Source: Cocos nucifera (lineage: Eukaryota; Streptophyta; Magnoliopsida; Arecales; Arecaceae). Taken from it: a stretch of 64,000 nt of DNA. A program made the position numbers and the translations under genes. Positions 11,265 through 23,547 of this stretch are shown here, piece after piece. The stretch is from contig QRFJ01000488.1 in NCBI GenBank assembly GCA_006176705.1, positions 124,001 through 188,000 on the forward strand, written 5' to 3'. Numbering within the stretch: position 1 is the first letter of the stretch; the number at the start of each line of letters is the position of its first letter. The notes under the pieces were generated by a model, which saw nothing but the letters and a program-made list of their open reading frames with translations, had not been told where the DNA came from and did not search any database.

Positions 11265-13520
11265 TGTTAGAAAATATGTCCCAAAGCCAATTATCTAAAT
11301 TGTAGATGGTTGTGCTCATTATAAATATATATAAATTATAAATGAATAAAAGTTATTCTGGCTGATTCGTCAAATAGTGTACATCTTCTAATGAACTTCT
11401 ATGATATGATAAAATCGTCAGAACTATATTAAGTTGATGAAAAAAAATTTATCATTTAGTTCTTAAACTTATTCACGATCAAATGATATGCTATTACAAG
11501 TACAATAGCTATATCAAGTATAGATCGTTGTGTGCCTTATGAATTGGTTGTCCTCTTAATCAAGGAGTGTGGAGATATTGGTATAGCATAAAAATAAAAT
11601 GTAGGAGTATATCTACACTGAATGTGATTATTCTGGAGAACTCTACTATTAAGAGTATTTCCTAGGGCTATGGGTATAAGTGTCCCTCAAACCTGAGATT
11701 GGTGACTTGCAAGCAACCCACTATACTTTGGTGCCAAACTATCTGAATTTTTAATTTAGTAATCGAAGATTTTTGAATGTAGTCAAGTACATGTTAAGTC
11801 AGTGTGTGAGTCAAGATAGACTTAACCTCTCCAAGTAAAATTGGAGATAGTACATCATTATATTTTAATTTAGCAAGACCTTGATTGGGGCAATCCATGT
11901 GATGAATTTGAAAGATTGATTTACAATATGGATAACTCATTTAGGATTGACCATTAAATCCTAAGTCTTCCTGAGCACTTGAGATCAAACGAATGAATTA
12001 TACGGTAACCATATATCCTTAGGTTCATAGATGTCGCTTTGCATACATTTGGCCTATCCAAATGTTTGGTACCATTGCTAGATGGTTATTTGGATTAGTA
12101 TAAAAATTTATTTCTATGCTATCAACTTAGGTTCGAACCTATAGGGTCATACTCAAAAGAAGTTTTTGACTGATCATGTGGCTAACAAATAATTGAGAAT
12201 TGTTTAAGAGTTTAATCATTAATTCGATTGATGATTAACCTTATGCCAAAGTTGCAATAAATTAATTTGCTAATGGTTAGTAATTATAGAAGGATTAATT
12301 AATAATTAGATTATTGATTAGCTTAATTTAATTGAACAATAAGGATTGGATAAAATCTAATTAAATTGGATTCAATTTAGTTTGACCCGATTAAGTTATG
12401 AAATAACCTAATCACCAAAGGTGTATAGTTTCTGATTTGATCAGATCTTTGGCTCAATTAATTGAGATTAATTGAGGCTATTAGAAGCCTAATTAGATTA
12501 GATTCACTATGATTTATTTGAATTTAGTTGGATGAGATTTGGTTGAAACCAAATAACTAAAATATAAAGTTCAATTGGATTGGACTGCACCCATGCGCCA
12601 TGACTTTTCTCACACCATCTCTTTCTCCATGCCAAAAGTGTTTTTCATAAAGAATTCCACGCCCCTACCCTAGATGTCGCTCACTCTAAGAGCTCTTGAA
12701 TAAGGATTTAAGATGAATTCAGATCTAATTTGAATTCATCTTGAGATAAGGTTGAGTTATAGTTTAAATTTGATTCAAACTAGCCCATGACTCATCAACC
12801 CTATCCTCTTCTCTTTATAAGGCCTCTCTTAGACATAGGAATTAAAGTTTTTGCTTGGTTTTAGCTGGCCAAAAAAGGGGATCTAGGGTTTTGGGCATGA
12901 GGTTTTGGGTAGAGTCTCCCTTGGTGTGAGTTCTAGAGGAATTTAGTTCCTCTTAGGTAAGAGAGAAACAAAGATCTGATCTAGTTTTCTTATGAGAAAA
13001 ATCAAAGAGAGGAGTTTTCCTCTCTCTTCTTCTTCCACTAAATCCTCCTCTTTCTTCTTTAGATCTAAAGGTATTCAGAAGTTTTGAGGAGGAAGGCAAA
13101 TCAGCCATAAAACAGCCTTTCGCACGTGCTACTGCTCCCGAGAAGGTGGATCAGATCAGAGCTTCGAGTGGATAATTCATAGAGGTTGGATATCCTGTGT
13201 AGCTACAAGCAACCATCAAGTGCTTCAGATCTTTGAGATTAATAGTGATGTTCAACAACCCACACAAAGATAATGGATTCTGAACTCATTAGAATAGAAC
13301 TAGATTAGTTCTAATGGTTAGACCTGATCTAGGGAATCGATGTGATTGATCCAAGACTTTATTTTTTAAATCTTATACATCATAAATCATGTTAAAGATC
13401 CTAGGCATGGTAGTTTAGATTTGATTTCTTACATGTAATGTGGATTAAATTATTTAATCTAATCTATTCCGTTGCAAAATTTTAAAATTATATGCATGGA
13501 ACTACCCAACTTTTCTTTCA
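11265..13520 (+). repeat. Element A, 5' LTR
   Basis: Begins TGTTAGAAAATATGTCCC and ends TTTTCTTTCA, directly before the primer site. The partner at 51416-57027 begins TGCTGAAAACTGTATCCC and has the same internal order. At 2.26 kb it is long for a copia LTR. Stretches such as the AAAGTTATTCTGGCT block and the TCCTTAGGACTAT block are shared with the LTRs of B, F and G, so these belong to one broad family. Confidence 0.9.
12814..12822 (+). promoter_or_regulatory. TATA box in element A 5' LTR
   Basis: TTTATAAGG after a pyrimidine-rich CCTCTTCTC string, conserved at 52962-52970 in the 3' LTR. It would place the U3/R border at about 12845. Confidence 0.6.
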
Positions 13521-13536
13521 ATTGGTATTAGAGCAA
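13521..13536 (+). promoter_or_regulatory. Element A primer binding site
   Basis: TTGGTATTAGAGCAAGC follows the LTR end, close to the TGGTATCAGAGC site complementary to initiator tRNA-Met used by most plant copia elements. Confidence 0.8.
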
Positions 13537-14407
13537 GCATTGCATAACATAATTTTATATACTATATAGATCTAATTTCTTATTATTTATATTAGATCTA
13601 AATAATATTTGTCCTCAGATCTAATTTTGATCAGAGAATTTATGTTAGATTAGATGATCCGATTAGGAAGTACTTGGATTGGGGTAGTCACCAGGACGTC
13701 CGATCATAAGAGAAAAGTAAGAGTTTAATGGCCCTCTCCTCCCATACCATAGGGTTCTCTTATGGTATGTAAGGGTTTTATGTGATGGTTCCTATGAAGA
13801 TGAAAGTGAAAGGAAGAATTTATCTTTCTGCAAAATCCTAGATTTTGAAACCCTAAAAATTGTTGGATGAGATATAATTATATGAAAAGTAATAACATCT
13901 AATCTTGATGATTAAAAATGTTTTAATCATGAAAACTAAAGTTTAGAATCATAAATATGGTTTAGATGATATCTAAAATGATTTATGATTGAAAAACCTA
14001 AAGTTTCATGCAAAAATTTATGTTCTAAAATTCTAGAATCGTTGTTGATATGCTTGCAGGAGTCGACCCCTGTCCTATTTGAGTCGACCCTTGTCCTTAG
14101 GGTCGATCCCTTTTCTTTTAGGATCAACCCATTTACTGCACGAGAGATTTTAAGCTTTCTATTTTATTACAGAGGTCGACCTATGGGCTGACCCACTATA
14201 AGAAGTCAACTCCTATCAAGGGACGAGTCGACCCTAAGTTTTGAATAGAAAATTTTTACATAAAATTCTTGTAAAATTATTTTACAAAATTAAAATTATT
14301 TCAAACCCACAATTGAATAATATACTTAATTAAAAATTAATAGTTATAGATTGAAAAATCAAAGATCTAATGATATTTTTTATAAATCATGGGGGTATGG
14401 GATAGCT
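13537..14407 (+). other. Element A 5' leader, first part
   Basis: Untranslated leader between primer site and gag. It resembles the leader of element B at about 20880-21430 (for example the CATAAG...TCTCTTATGGT block). It breaks at 14407, where element C is inserted. No gene. It holds the GTCGAC-rich cluster listed separately. Confidence 0.65.
14057..14240. repeat. Cluster of GAGTCGACCC motifs in the leader of A
   Basis: At least four to five copies or near copies of AGTCGACCC (14060, 14081, 14102, 14173 region, 14226) separated by about 20-70 bases. The core GTCGAC is palindromic. The spacing of the first three copies is close to 21 bases. Confidence 0.7.
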
Positions 14408-15717
14408 TGTTGACCCCCTAAGTGATTTTAATGATGATCAAATATTAAGGCATATGATTACTGATAAATTTTCTTTTAAGTAATTTAAAGTTTAGAAGAA
14501 AAAGTGCTCTTTAACCAAAATAAGAAAGAAATCAAATACAATTTAAGTCAAGCTCAAAAGATCTTGTTTTGTAACAAGATTCCAACAAAAAATAGCCTTG
14601 GAATGAATTCAAGCCATCTCCAAAAAATTTTGAGACGTCTCCAAGCTATTTAGCATGCTGGCATAATGCTTTAGCATAGGTTCGAGAGGACTCGAGATCA
14701 GCTTGAGTTATCTCCATCTCAGAAAATAGATACCTTATTTCTATCCATTGAGACTAAGATGACTCAAAGATTTTTTGAGACATCTCGAAGTTGCGGCGAG
14801 ATGTCTCCATCAAAACTAATAAGACTCGATCTCAGGATGTAAAAATTTTTAGAAAGCTATTTTTTGAGCATCTGAGAATAAGATGACTTGTGGAGGAACC
14901 AAGAGGAGTCGAAGTAGAATGAGACATCTCAAGATAAATCGAGAAGTCTCAAAATGCACTGACAGCCTTCAACAGATATTTCTGCAATGGACTTTTTCAT
15001 CTCCAATGGCTAGTTCTCACCTCCAATGGTTAGATTTGTGATTTACTGGACTATAATCATTTCAAGCTTAGTGAGAATGGTTTAGATATAAAAGAAGAGA
15101 AGAGAAACATTTAAAGTAATAAGAAAAGGAGAGAAAAAAAAGAATAACGTCACACCTACTTCCAACAAACATTCTCTCAAGCATTGAAGTGATCTCAAGA
15201 GCAATAACTCCCAACATTGAAGAAGACAATCATCAAGCTACATCATCAACAAATCAACTCAACTAAAGAGCTTTCTTCTATTGTAAAATCCTATTTTCTT
15301 TGACTATGTATTTTAGTTTTGGCAGGGGTTGAAACTAAGGGATTGGGTTAATCTATCCCTCTAATTGGATTGTGTTGCCCTGGTTAAGGCATGTAAAGAT
15401 TGTGGTTGGTGAATCTAGGATAAAACCAACTGGATTTAGGAATAGTGAGTCCAAAAAAATTATCTAACTATAATCTTGAGAGATTATAGTGATATTCTCA
15501 AGAGTCTTGCTTAGGGAGTAGACGTAGGTACTGGGAGTACACCAAATCACTATAAAAGCTTGTGTCTTGTGTGTGTGCTTGTCTTATCTTTGTACATCTC
15601 TTTTAGCTCTCACTGCAAATTCACTCTGCATATAATTAGTTAATTTCTATCCATAATTATTTTAAGTTTTTAAAACCTAATTCACCCCCTTCCCCTCTTA
15701 GATTGTCTAGCTAGGCA
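14408..15717 (+). repeat. Element C, 5' LTR
   Basis: Starts TGTTGACCCCCTAAGTG and ends CTAGGCA, 1310 bp. The partner LTR starts TATTGACCCCCTACATG at 45930. A TATA box, ATATAAAA, lies at 15086-15093. The interval 14590-14960 is rich in GAGACATCTC-type palindromes. Confidence 0.88.
14590..14960. repeat. GAGAC-type palindrome cluster in the 5' LTR of C
   Basis: Repeated near copies of GAGACGTCTC, GAGACATCTC, GAGATGTCTC and CGAGAAGTCTC at irregular spacing, interleaved with ACTCGAG and GACTCGA. The same pattern occurs at 46130-46470 in the 3' LTR and again at 43680-43800 just before the extra gene. Confidence 0.65.
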
Positions 15718-15721
15718 ATAA

Positions 15722-15735
15722 TTGGTATCAGAACC
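15722..15735 (+). promoter_or_regulatory. Element C primer binding site
   Basis: TTGGTATCAGAACC, four bases after the LTR end, one base off the TGGTATCAGAGC initiator tRNA-Met site. Confidence 0.85.
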
Positions 15736-15782
15736 TTAGTTCTCTACTAATTATTGATCTATTCATCTAAAGAAAAAGATCA

Positions 15783-17090
15783 TGACAACCTAACTTGGAG
15801 GATCACTTATCAAAGGGCAATCCATAAATTGGCCATCTCTTTCTAATGGATCTAATTATACCTATTGGAAAGCTCGCATGTACATTTTCATATAAGCCCT
15901 TAATTATGACATATGCAATGTCATCGTAAATGGACCGCACACATTGACAATCATTGTGGATGGCATGTCTTCTTCTAAGCTAGAGAAAGATTGGGATGAT
16001 TCGAACAAAAAACTTGTCCAATTCAATGCCAAGACAATGAATGTCCTTAATTTATTGTGCCCTTGATGCTCATGAGTTTAATTAGATTTCTATATAAAAA
16101 AATTTTGGATAGACTTGAGGTTACGCATGAAGGGACTAATTAAGTGAAAGAGACTAAAATCAACATGCTATTCATCAATATGAATTATTTAAAATGGATC
16201 CAACTGAATCTATCACTAACATATACACAAAATTTACTAATATTATAAATGATCTCAAAAGTCTAGGAAAAGTCTATACTAATAGTGAATTGATTAGAAA
16301 GATTCTTAGATCCTTGCCTAGGTCATGGAAAGCAAAAGTTACAACTATCCAAGAGGCAAAAGATCTGAACAAGTTGTCACTTGAAGAGCTTATTGGTTCC
16401 CAGATTATCCATGAGCTAGCTATGGGATGACATAATGAAGAAGAGAGCAAAAAAAAGAAAACCATAGCCTTAAAATCCATAGCTGTAGAAGAAGATGAAG
16501 ATTTGTCCACCAGTGATGAAAATGATAAAGATATGGCCCTGGTGACTAAAAAATTCAAAAAGTTCATAGAAAAATGAAGACAAGAATTCAAGAAAAAAAA
16601 CTTGATCAAAGAAGAACTAAGCAAAGAGTAAGAAAAAGAAAAGAATCAGCCCCTATGCTATGAATGCGAGAAACCAGAATACTTTAAGGCTGACTATCCA
16701 CTATTGAAGAAAGCCTCTAAAAAAATAAAAAAGAAGGCAATGATAGCAATTTGGAGTAATAGCGACGAGTCAAGTTCAGAGGAGAAAAACAAAATAAAAT
16801 AAACTTGTGTCTCATGGCATAAGATGAGGAGATATCTTCTGCATCTATAATAGAAATTTTTTTTGATGAACTTCAAGATGCATTTTATAACCTAATGAAA
16901 GATTTAAAAAAAATAAACATAAAAAATAGAAATCTTAAAGAAATGAATCAAATGCTTACCAAAGAAAATGAAGAAGCACTTAGTAAACATAATAAATTAA
17001 AGAAAGAAAATAAAATTTTAAAGAATGAATTAGACAAACTAATATCATTAATTGAAAAATTTACCTACAGCTCAAAAAAATTATAGATGA
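15783..17090 (+). pseudogene. Element C gag (SIRE-type), decayed
   Basis: Encodes the capsid/nucleocapsid precursor. ATG at 15783 is followed two codons later by a stop; then come INWPSLSNGSNYTYWKARM (copia gag N-terminus) and, in the open frame from 16194, TNIYTKFTNIINDLKSLGK and the LRSLPRSWKAKVTTIQEAKD segment typical of SIRE/Maximus gag. The zinc knuckle at about 16660-16700 reads CYECEKPEYFKADYP: the His and last Cys of CX2CX4HX4C are replaced by Tyr. A lysine-rich coiled coil follows (16895-17086), as usual for this lineage. Several stops and shifts of frame. Confidence 0.75.
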
Positions 17091-17379
17091 TATTAAATAA
17101 TCAAAGAGAAGTTTATGATAGAGCAGGCTTAGGATATAAGCCTAAAAACAAAACAAAATTCTTAAGAAACTTCTTTACTACACCTTCACCCATTAATAGC
17201 ACTTCACATATTACTTATTTCAGTTGTAGCAAAGTAAGACACAAGGCATTTGCATGAAATACAAAAAAAAACTAAATGGCAAAATAGTTAAAAGAATTTG
17301 AATTTCAAAAGGAACCATGACTACTAACTCAAAAAAGATCCAAAAAAATTTGGGTACCTAAAACTATCACTTAAATTCT

Positions 17380-18420
17380 ATGCAAGATTACCTTGCAGCC
17401 AATGAATCTAAATGCGAATGGTACTTAGATAATGACTATTCAAGGCATACGTTGGGTGATTAGGAGCAATTTTTCACCCTTAAAAAGAAGGAAGGGGGAG
17501 TGGTCACCTTTGGAGATAATGGCAAAGGCAAAATTAATAGTATTGGTAAAATTCAGATTACTCCATCTACCTTCATTGATAATGTTTTGTTAGTTGACAA
17601 CATGAAATATAATTTGCTTAGCATCAGTCAACTATGTGATAAAAATTATAAGATTTTATTTGAATCATTTATATGCATTGTATCTAGTTTCCTAGATGAT
17701 AGCATAAAATTTATTAGATATAGGCGTAGCAACATCTATATGGTTGATTTTGATGAAATTGCCATGAAGAGTGGTCAATGCCTAGTTGCTATAAATGCTA
17801 ACATTAAAGAAACTAGTTGGCTTTAGCATCGTAGATTAGGAGATGCAAGCATGCATACTCTTTCAAAATTACTTAACAAAAATTTAGTTAAAGACTTACT
17901 TAAATTAAACTTTAATTATGATCATGTTTGTGATGTTTGTCAACTTGAAAAACAAACTAGAGAGAGTTTCAAGTATAAAAATATGGTTTCAACTTCTAGG
18001 CCTCTTGAACTAATTCATATAGACTTGTTTGGACCTACTAGGACTACAAGCTTAAAAGGAAAAAAATATGATCTTGTAATAGTTGATGATTTCTCATGAT
18101 TCACATGAGCTTTGTTTTTGGCATACAAAGATTAAGCTTTTCCCATGTTTTTAAAGTTTTATAAAAAGATTTTGAATGAAAAGAATTCAACTATCATTTA
18201 TATTCATAGTGATCATGGCACTAAATTTGAAAACAAATCCTTTGAAGATTTTTGCAATGAACATGATATTGAACACAACATTTCTGTGCCTACAAATCCT
18301 CAACAAAATGGTGTAGTTGAAAAAAAGAAATGAACCCTAGTAGATATGGCTCGTACCATGTTGTGTGAAGGAAAACTATCCAAATATTTTTGGGCTAAAA
18401 ACATAAATATAGCATGTTAC
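17380..18420 (+). pseudogene. Element C protease and integrase, first part
   Basis: The protease site at about 17415-17460 reads WYLDNDYSRH where SIRE-type elements have WYLDSGCSRH, so the D-S-G triad is lost. A mostly open stretch follows (17500-17826) with NVLLVDNMKYNLLSISQLCD, then the GAG-pre-integrase block with the zinc-binding CDVCQLEKQ segment (17851-18000), then the integrase core: HIDLFGPT, then SDHGTKFEN, then NPQQNGVVEKKK. All three acidic positions (D, D, E) are present. Stops lie at about 17824, 18097 and 18331. The frame stops at 18420, where element B is inserted after the NINIACY codons. Confidence 0.8.
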
Positions 18421-20864
18421 TATTGGAAATGGTGTCCCAAAGCCAATCATTAGTCTATTGACAATTAAGCTAATTTTTATATTTATATATAAATTATAAA
18501 TAAATAAATATTATTTTGATATTATTCATCATAAATTCTTTTCATCTTCTAATGAACTTCTGTATTGTAGTGAAGTTCTTAGGACTATTTAGAATCGATA
18601 AAGAAAGATTTGTCTGTTAGTCCTTAAATCTGTTTGCAATCAAACGATACATTATTACCATGGACAATAATGTTTATTGAGTATAAATCATTGTGTGCCA
18701 TATGGGTTGATTGTCCTCTTAACCAAAGAGTGTGGAGACATTAGTATGACATGCAGGTAAGAGGTAGGGATATATCTACATTGAACATGACCAACTCTAG
18801 AGTTTTTCTGCTATCAAGATTTGCTCCGATGGAATATGAGTATTAGTATCCCTCCAACTTGAGATCACGATGGTGGCTTTCAAGAAACTCACTATGTTTT
18901 GATACCAAATTATCTGAATTTTTAATTCAATGATGAAAGGTTTCTAGGCATAGTTAAGTACTTAAGGAGTTGGTATGTGAATTAAGATGGGATTGGCCAC
19001 TTTGGGTTCAGGAGCTGTGCTCAATTATATTTCAATTTAGCAAAATCTTGGCTAGAATAATCCTAGTGAGGAGTCACAGAATTGATTGCATTGAGATATG
19101 ATATGGATATATTTTTTAGGGTTGGTAGTTTAACTTTGAGTCATCCTAAATACAGAGGTCAAAGGGATGAATAATACGGTAACCATATTCGTGTAGGTTT
19201 TAAATGCTGCGATTGTAACTATTTGACCTATTCGAACATCGGATATCATTGCTAAATGGTCACTTTGATTAGTACAAAAAGTGATTTCCATGTTATAGAC
19301 TTAGATTCGAATATTCAGGATCACATATATTAGAGATTTCTATCTGATCTATTGGCTGATGTAGAGTCCCACTAGACTAGGACTCTATGGTCAAGAGTCC
19401 CACTAGACTGGGACTCTTCGATCGAGAGTCCTACTACATTGGGACTCTGAGTGCTGTTTGTTTAGAATTTTATGATCAAGAGTCTCACTACTCTGAAATT
19501 CTATGATTATGAGTTTCACTCATTTAGGACACTAGGGTCAGGAGTCCCACTGGTTTGGGACTCTTTGATCAAGAGTTTAATATCAATGGGACTTTGTTGC
19601 CTGAATATCCACTAGATTTGGACTCTATATTTATGAGAGATTTAATTACTAATTAACTTAATTTGATTGAATAATGAGTTTTGAATCAAGTCTAATTGAA
19701 TTGGATTCAGTTGGGTTTGACCTAATTAGGTTATATGATGACCTAATTATTGAGGAGGTTTGATCTCTGATTTTATCAAGGGTTGGATTTAATCAATCTT
19801 TGATTTGATTAGAATTTAATTGAGCCTAATTAAGCCTAAATGAGTTAGATTTAATTTAATCCAATTGAGCCTAGCCAAATTAGTTTGGATTGGGTTCAAT
19901 TGGATAAGATTGATTTAAGACTAGTTTGACTAGTCTTCCTATGCGCCACCTCACCTTATCTTGTGACCATTTAATTTCTACGAGAAAGTGTTTCTCATGA
20001 AATAATTCCCATGCACAAGGGAGCACATGTCCACCTTTCTCATGCCCTTTTGGATAAGGATTAGTTGGCTGCCATTTGAATTCAAATGGAGTTGGAATTC
20101 AAATGTGCAACCACTTGTTCTTATCCCTCTCACATGCACTCCACTCGACTTTGGTGCAAATAAAAAGAGAAGATTTTCTGGGGCATGCACACATTAGAAA
20201 GAGTAGTCCCCCTTCTACCTGGGAGTCCTCTTCTACATGAGAAAATTCAAAAAAAAAATATCCCAAGATAAAGGAAAATAGAGAGGGCGCAGGGTTTGGT
20301 GAGTGCAAACCCTATGGTTTTGGCCTAGGGTTCGAGGAGTGTTTCTATGAGCTATGAATGTTGAAAAATCACAAAAAATTTAGGAAAGCCTCCTCTACCT
20401 CTCTCCTATCTTTTCTAGTAATTTAGAGCATCCAAAGGTCCTATAGAGGAAGATTGAAGGAGTTCGATTAAGATCAACCATCAAAGCTTCCGACATCGAG
20501 CTAGCACTTGGGAGGAGTCGATCGGGACCAGGACCTCATGTGGACCATCCATGGAGGCCAGATGATTTATGTGACTACTTCATGATGAGAGAACCTCCCC
20601 GATAGTGATTGAATAATGAAGTTCGGCTACCTGCATAAGGTATTGTGTTCAGAACATAAGTAGTAGTAGTAAAATTGTTTTACTGCATACAAATTAGTTT
20701 AAGATTTTAAATGCATGTACATCACATTTCAATCCTACTTGTAGGGTTTAAATTGATATGATCAATAGCTTGCAAAAATTAATTAGATTAATTTTTAATT
20801 TCATTGCATTAATTTTTGAAAAAAAATTGAAAATAGAGCTAGAAATCCTGTAAAGATTCCTTCA
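18421..20864 (+). repeat. Element B, 5' LTR
   Basis: Starts TATTGGAAATGGTGTCCC, ends GATTCCTTCA, directly before the primer site; 2444 bp. The 3' LTR at 39005 has the same layout. The relatives F and G start with canonical TGTTG, so the TA start here is a change shared by both LTRs of B. Holds the 31-bp hairpin array at 19364-19634. Confidence 0.9.
19364..19634. repeat. Tandem array of 31-bp hairpin units, 5' LTR of B
   Basis: Nine consecutive units: eight of 31 bp and one, the third, of 23 bp. The clearest units read GAGTCCCACTAGACTGGGAC followed by TCTTCGATCGA: inverted arms GAGTCCC and GGGACTC around an 8-base loop, then a 9-base spacer. Units are diverged from each other but keep the period. 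The 3' LTR has the same nine-unit order, including the short third unit. Confidence 0.88.
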
Positions 20865-20865
20865 G

Positions 20866-20880
20866 TGGTATCAAAGCAAT
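20866..20880 (+). promoter_or_regulatory. Element B primer binding site
   Basis: TGGTATCAAAGCAATGG directly after the LTR, one base off TGGTATCAGAGC for initiator tRNA-Met. Confidence 0.85.
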
Positions 20881-22602
20881 GGGTTATTAAATATGATTTA
20901 TATGCTTTAATAATCTAAATATTTATATATTAGATATGTAATACATTTAAGTAGCCTAGTAAGCAAGCTTGAATGAACCACGAAGCCATCCTATCATAAG
21001 GGATAAGTATGGTTTAAAGACGATCTCCTTCCATTCGATGGGGATCTCTTATGGTGGTAGGGATACCACCATGAACTCATTCATAAAGATAAATGGTGAA
21101 AAAAATTTTGAGATTAATTTTAATCTAAATTTTAATCATGAATATATATTTAGATTAGATCTAAAATGAGTTCATAAGTTTTTTATATGCATTGTACATA
21201 GATTTAGATTAAAACCAACAACTAGTAGCAGTTTATGAAATAAGCTGACCCATTTTTTAAATAAGTTGACCCATTTAGTGAACAGTGCTAGATTGTAAAA
21301 GAATCTTTCAAAACTTTGAAAAGTATTTTCAAAATACCAAACCCTAATCCATCAATCCAAAACTTAATTAAAAATTAAGGATTATAAATTAGAATCTAGA
21401 ATTGTGAATTAAAGATCCTAAGTCATGAGCATAAATTTTGGATTATTGGGTTAGATGAATTAGGTCCATTAATTGGGTTAGATTTAAGATTAGTTAAAGA
21501 ATGGACTAAATTAGAATAATTGATTAAATCTAACCAAATGTTGATTTAGATTAGATCAAGGATTCTTTAGACTCAATTATAATAGTTGTAGTTGGTTAAA
21601 TTCATATCTTTAACAAGAACCAAATGAACTTGATTCATGGCTACGTGGTCGAACCCAATATTACTAAATTGATCAAATTGAAATTAATGAACTGGTTGAT
21701 ATCTAAGGTAAGTTTGGCAGTCAAGATCAGTGGTTTTTAATTGGAAGCTACTCGCATTGATTCGATCTTTGATGAGTTAATGGCATATTTCTTCCACTGA
21801 TCTCACTTACCTGGCTAATCTGGTGAGTTAGATTTTGATTAGATCGCTTGGCAATTTAAGTTCATCCATGTCAATTAAGTAAATCAGTGTGACTGATTTA
21901 GGTGCTCCTAAGATCGGCTTGAATTAGATCCTTTTTTTATCTGACTTTGTGTTAGTGGGAGAATCGAAATTGGTTGGTTAATCCTCCCTCTTCTTCTTAA
22001 AATGAGTTAATCAAATCTTCTAAAATTATTAGGTCCTTAAAAATGATAAAGTTATGGTGATAACTAAGTCATTACCTCCCATTAAGTTGAGTGATAATAA
22101 GTTCATTAGTTTAATAATCATTGGAGGCCCAAAGGCCTAGTGCTTATTGACTAATGAAATTATCATTCATAATATGATGATTTGATTGTATTTTCTAATG
22201 GTGGTTAGGTTGGCCAATCAAAGTCAAGCTCGATTATTTATTGGTTAGATGTACCAAATATAGTCATGTTAATGGTTGGACCTAACTGAACCTTTTCAGT
22301 AGAGGTCGAAGCCTACTGATTAGATTTCTTGGGCAAAATTAAAATTACTAGAAGTTATTTGGATAAATAATTGATTATGAACCTATCCATAGATGCACAT
22401 GGATTGACCTACCAAAGTCGGGCTTGTGTATAGTCTGTGTGGATTCTAGTACCCACTAAAAAATTAAAGTAATTTTTTGAATTGGAGGTAGAGGCTACTA
22501 GTTCGTATAAAATAGTGAAAAAACTTTTAGACTAAAGTCCAAGTCTTTAGGCTTCATAATTTATATACTAATTAGATTTTAGTTTTCTTTTATTATGCAG
22601 CT
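20881..22602 (+). other. Element B 5' leader
   Basis: About 1.7 kb untranslated leader with no convincing gene. Its first third matches 13540-14400 of element A and its later part (from about 21745, GAGTTAATGGCATAT block) matches A at 47030-47850, which shows how much of A's leader is missing at the C junction. Confidence 0.6.
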
Positions 22603-23475
22603 ATGGTCACTATCCTATCACTCTGGTCATTATTATATAATGACAAACTTATGGGATCCAACTTCAATAGTCGGTATCAAAAATTAAAGATAGTCCTAGA
22701 GCATGAGTGGATCCTATATATTTTGATAGATCCAATACTTGAAGAGCTAGCTCCAAATGCTAGAGGGACAATCCAAGATACTTATCAGAAGTGGCTCAAT
22801 GACCGCACCACTATTTGATGCATCATGCTGGCGGTAATAAATGATGAGTTCAACTACAGGTTTGAAAATGCTCAGCCATAGGAGATGCTTCAAATGTTGA
22901 ATGACTCTTTTGGTATGCCTGACAATGTTGAGAGGCACAAGACTAGTTGTGCCATTTTCAATGCTCAGATGGGGGATAGGGCATCAGTCACCAATCATGT
23001 ATTGTACATGATCGAGATGATTGAGTGTCTGAGTAAACTGGACTTTTCTTTGCATGAGCAGCTTGGGAAAGATGTGATACTGAACTCTTTGCCCAAGTCC
23101 TTCCTTTTCTTTCTTACTCATTTTAGAATGATAAAGCCTACAGTGAACTACCATGGCTTATTGGGGTTGCTGCAGAACTTTGAGAAGGATCACTAGCTCT
23201 ATAAGAAGGTGGTGAATGTAGTGGAAGGGTCTTCTTCTACTCGTCAACCCTTTAAAAAAGAAAAGAAGAACAAAAAAAAGAAGAATAAGAAGGTGCAGCC
23301 ACATGCCGGAACATTTGCATAGGATCAGACCAAGAAGCTCAAGCTCGACCAGAGCCAGGTGGAGTACTTCTTTTGTAAGAAGCTAAGGCACTAGAAGAGG
23401 AATTATCCTCAGTATATTATGCCCCTCAACCTGAATAGGTCGAGAAAGAAGCAAGCAATTGTTGGATAAGATAAT
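22603..23475 (+). pseudogene. Element B gag, decayed
   Basis: Copia gag of the UBN2/DUF4219 type. ATG at 22603. One frame runs throughout with stops at 22816, about 22879, 23194 and later. Recognisable blocks: NSRYQKLKIVLEHEWILYIL (substrate-like N-terminal segment), TYQKWLNDRT, MGDRASVTNHVLYMIEMIE and LGKDVILNSLPKSF. A lysine-rich tract follows, then the zinc knuckle remnant VEYFFCKKLRH.KRNYP, in which the first and last cysteines of CX2CX4HX4C have become tyrosine. Element A carries the same gene with a large internal deletion. Confidence 0.8.
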
Positions 23476-23547
23476 TATATAATAACACCTTGCAACTTCT
23501 CAATATGTGATACTATTACCTGGGTAATAGATACCGAAAGCCCTTAT
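23476..23547 (+). pseudogene. Element B protease, first part
   Basis: Short block NFSICDTITWVIDTESPY ending at the D insertion. The copia aspartic protease core D-T-G is D-T-E here. The frame continues at 33746 after removal of D and one CTTAT copy. Confidence 0.8.

Noticed and set aside
12601..13100. Possible host gene 5' end in A's LTR with TATA box and pyrimidine-rich stretch
   Set aside because: The same sequence is present in the 3' LTR, so it is the LTR promoter.
19364..19634. CRISPR-like array, because of the regular repeats with spacers
   Set aside because: Units are diverged hairpins of 31 bp without constant repeats and unique spacers of typical size, lie in a plant retrotransposon LTR, and no cas gene exists.
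20099..20308. Minus-strand frames in the LTRs of B, repeated at 40565-40895
   Set aside because: They are shared only because the two LTRs are copies; no motif, and they lie antisense to the LTR promoter region.
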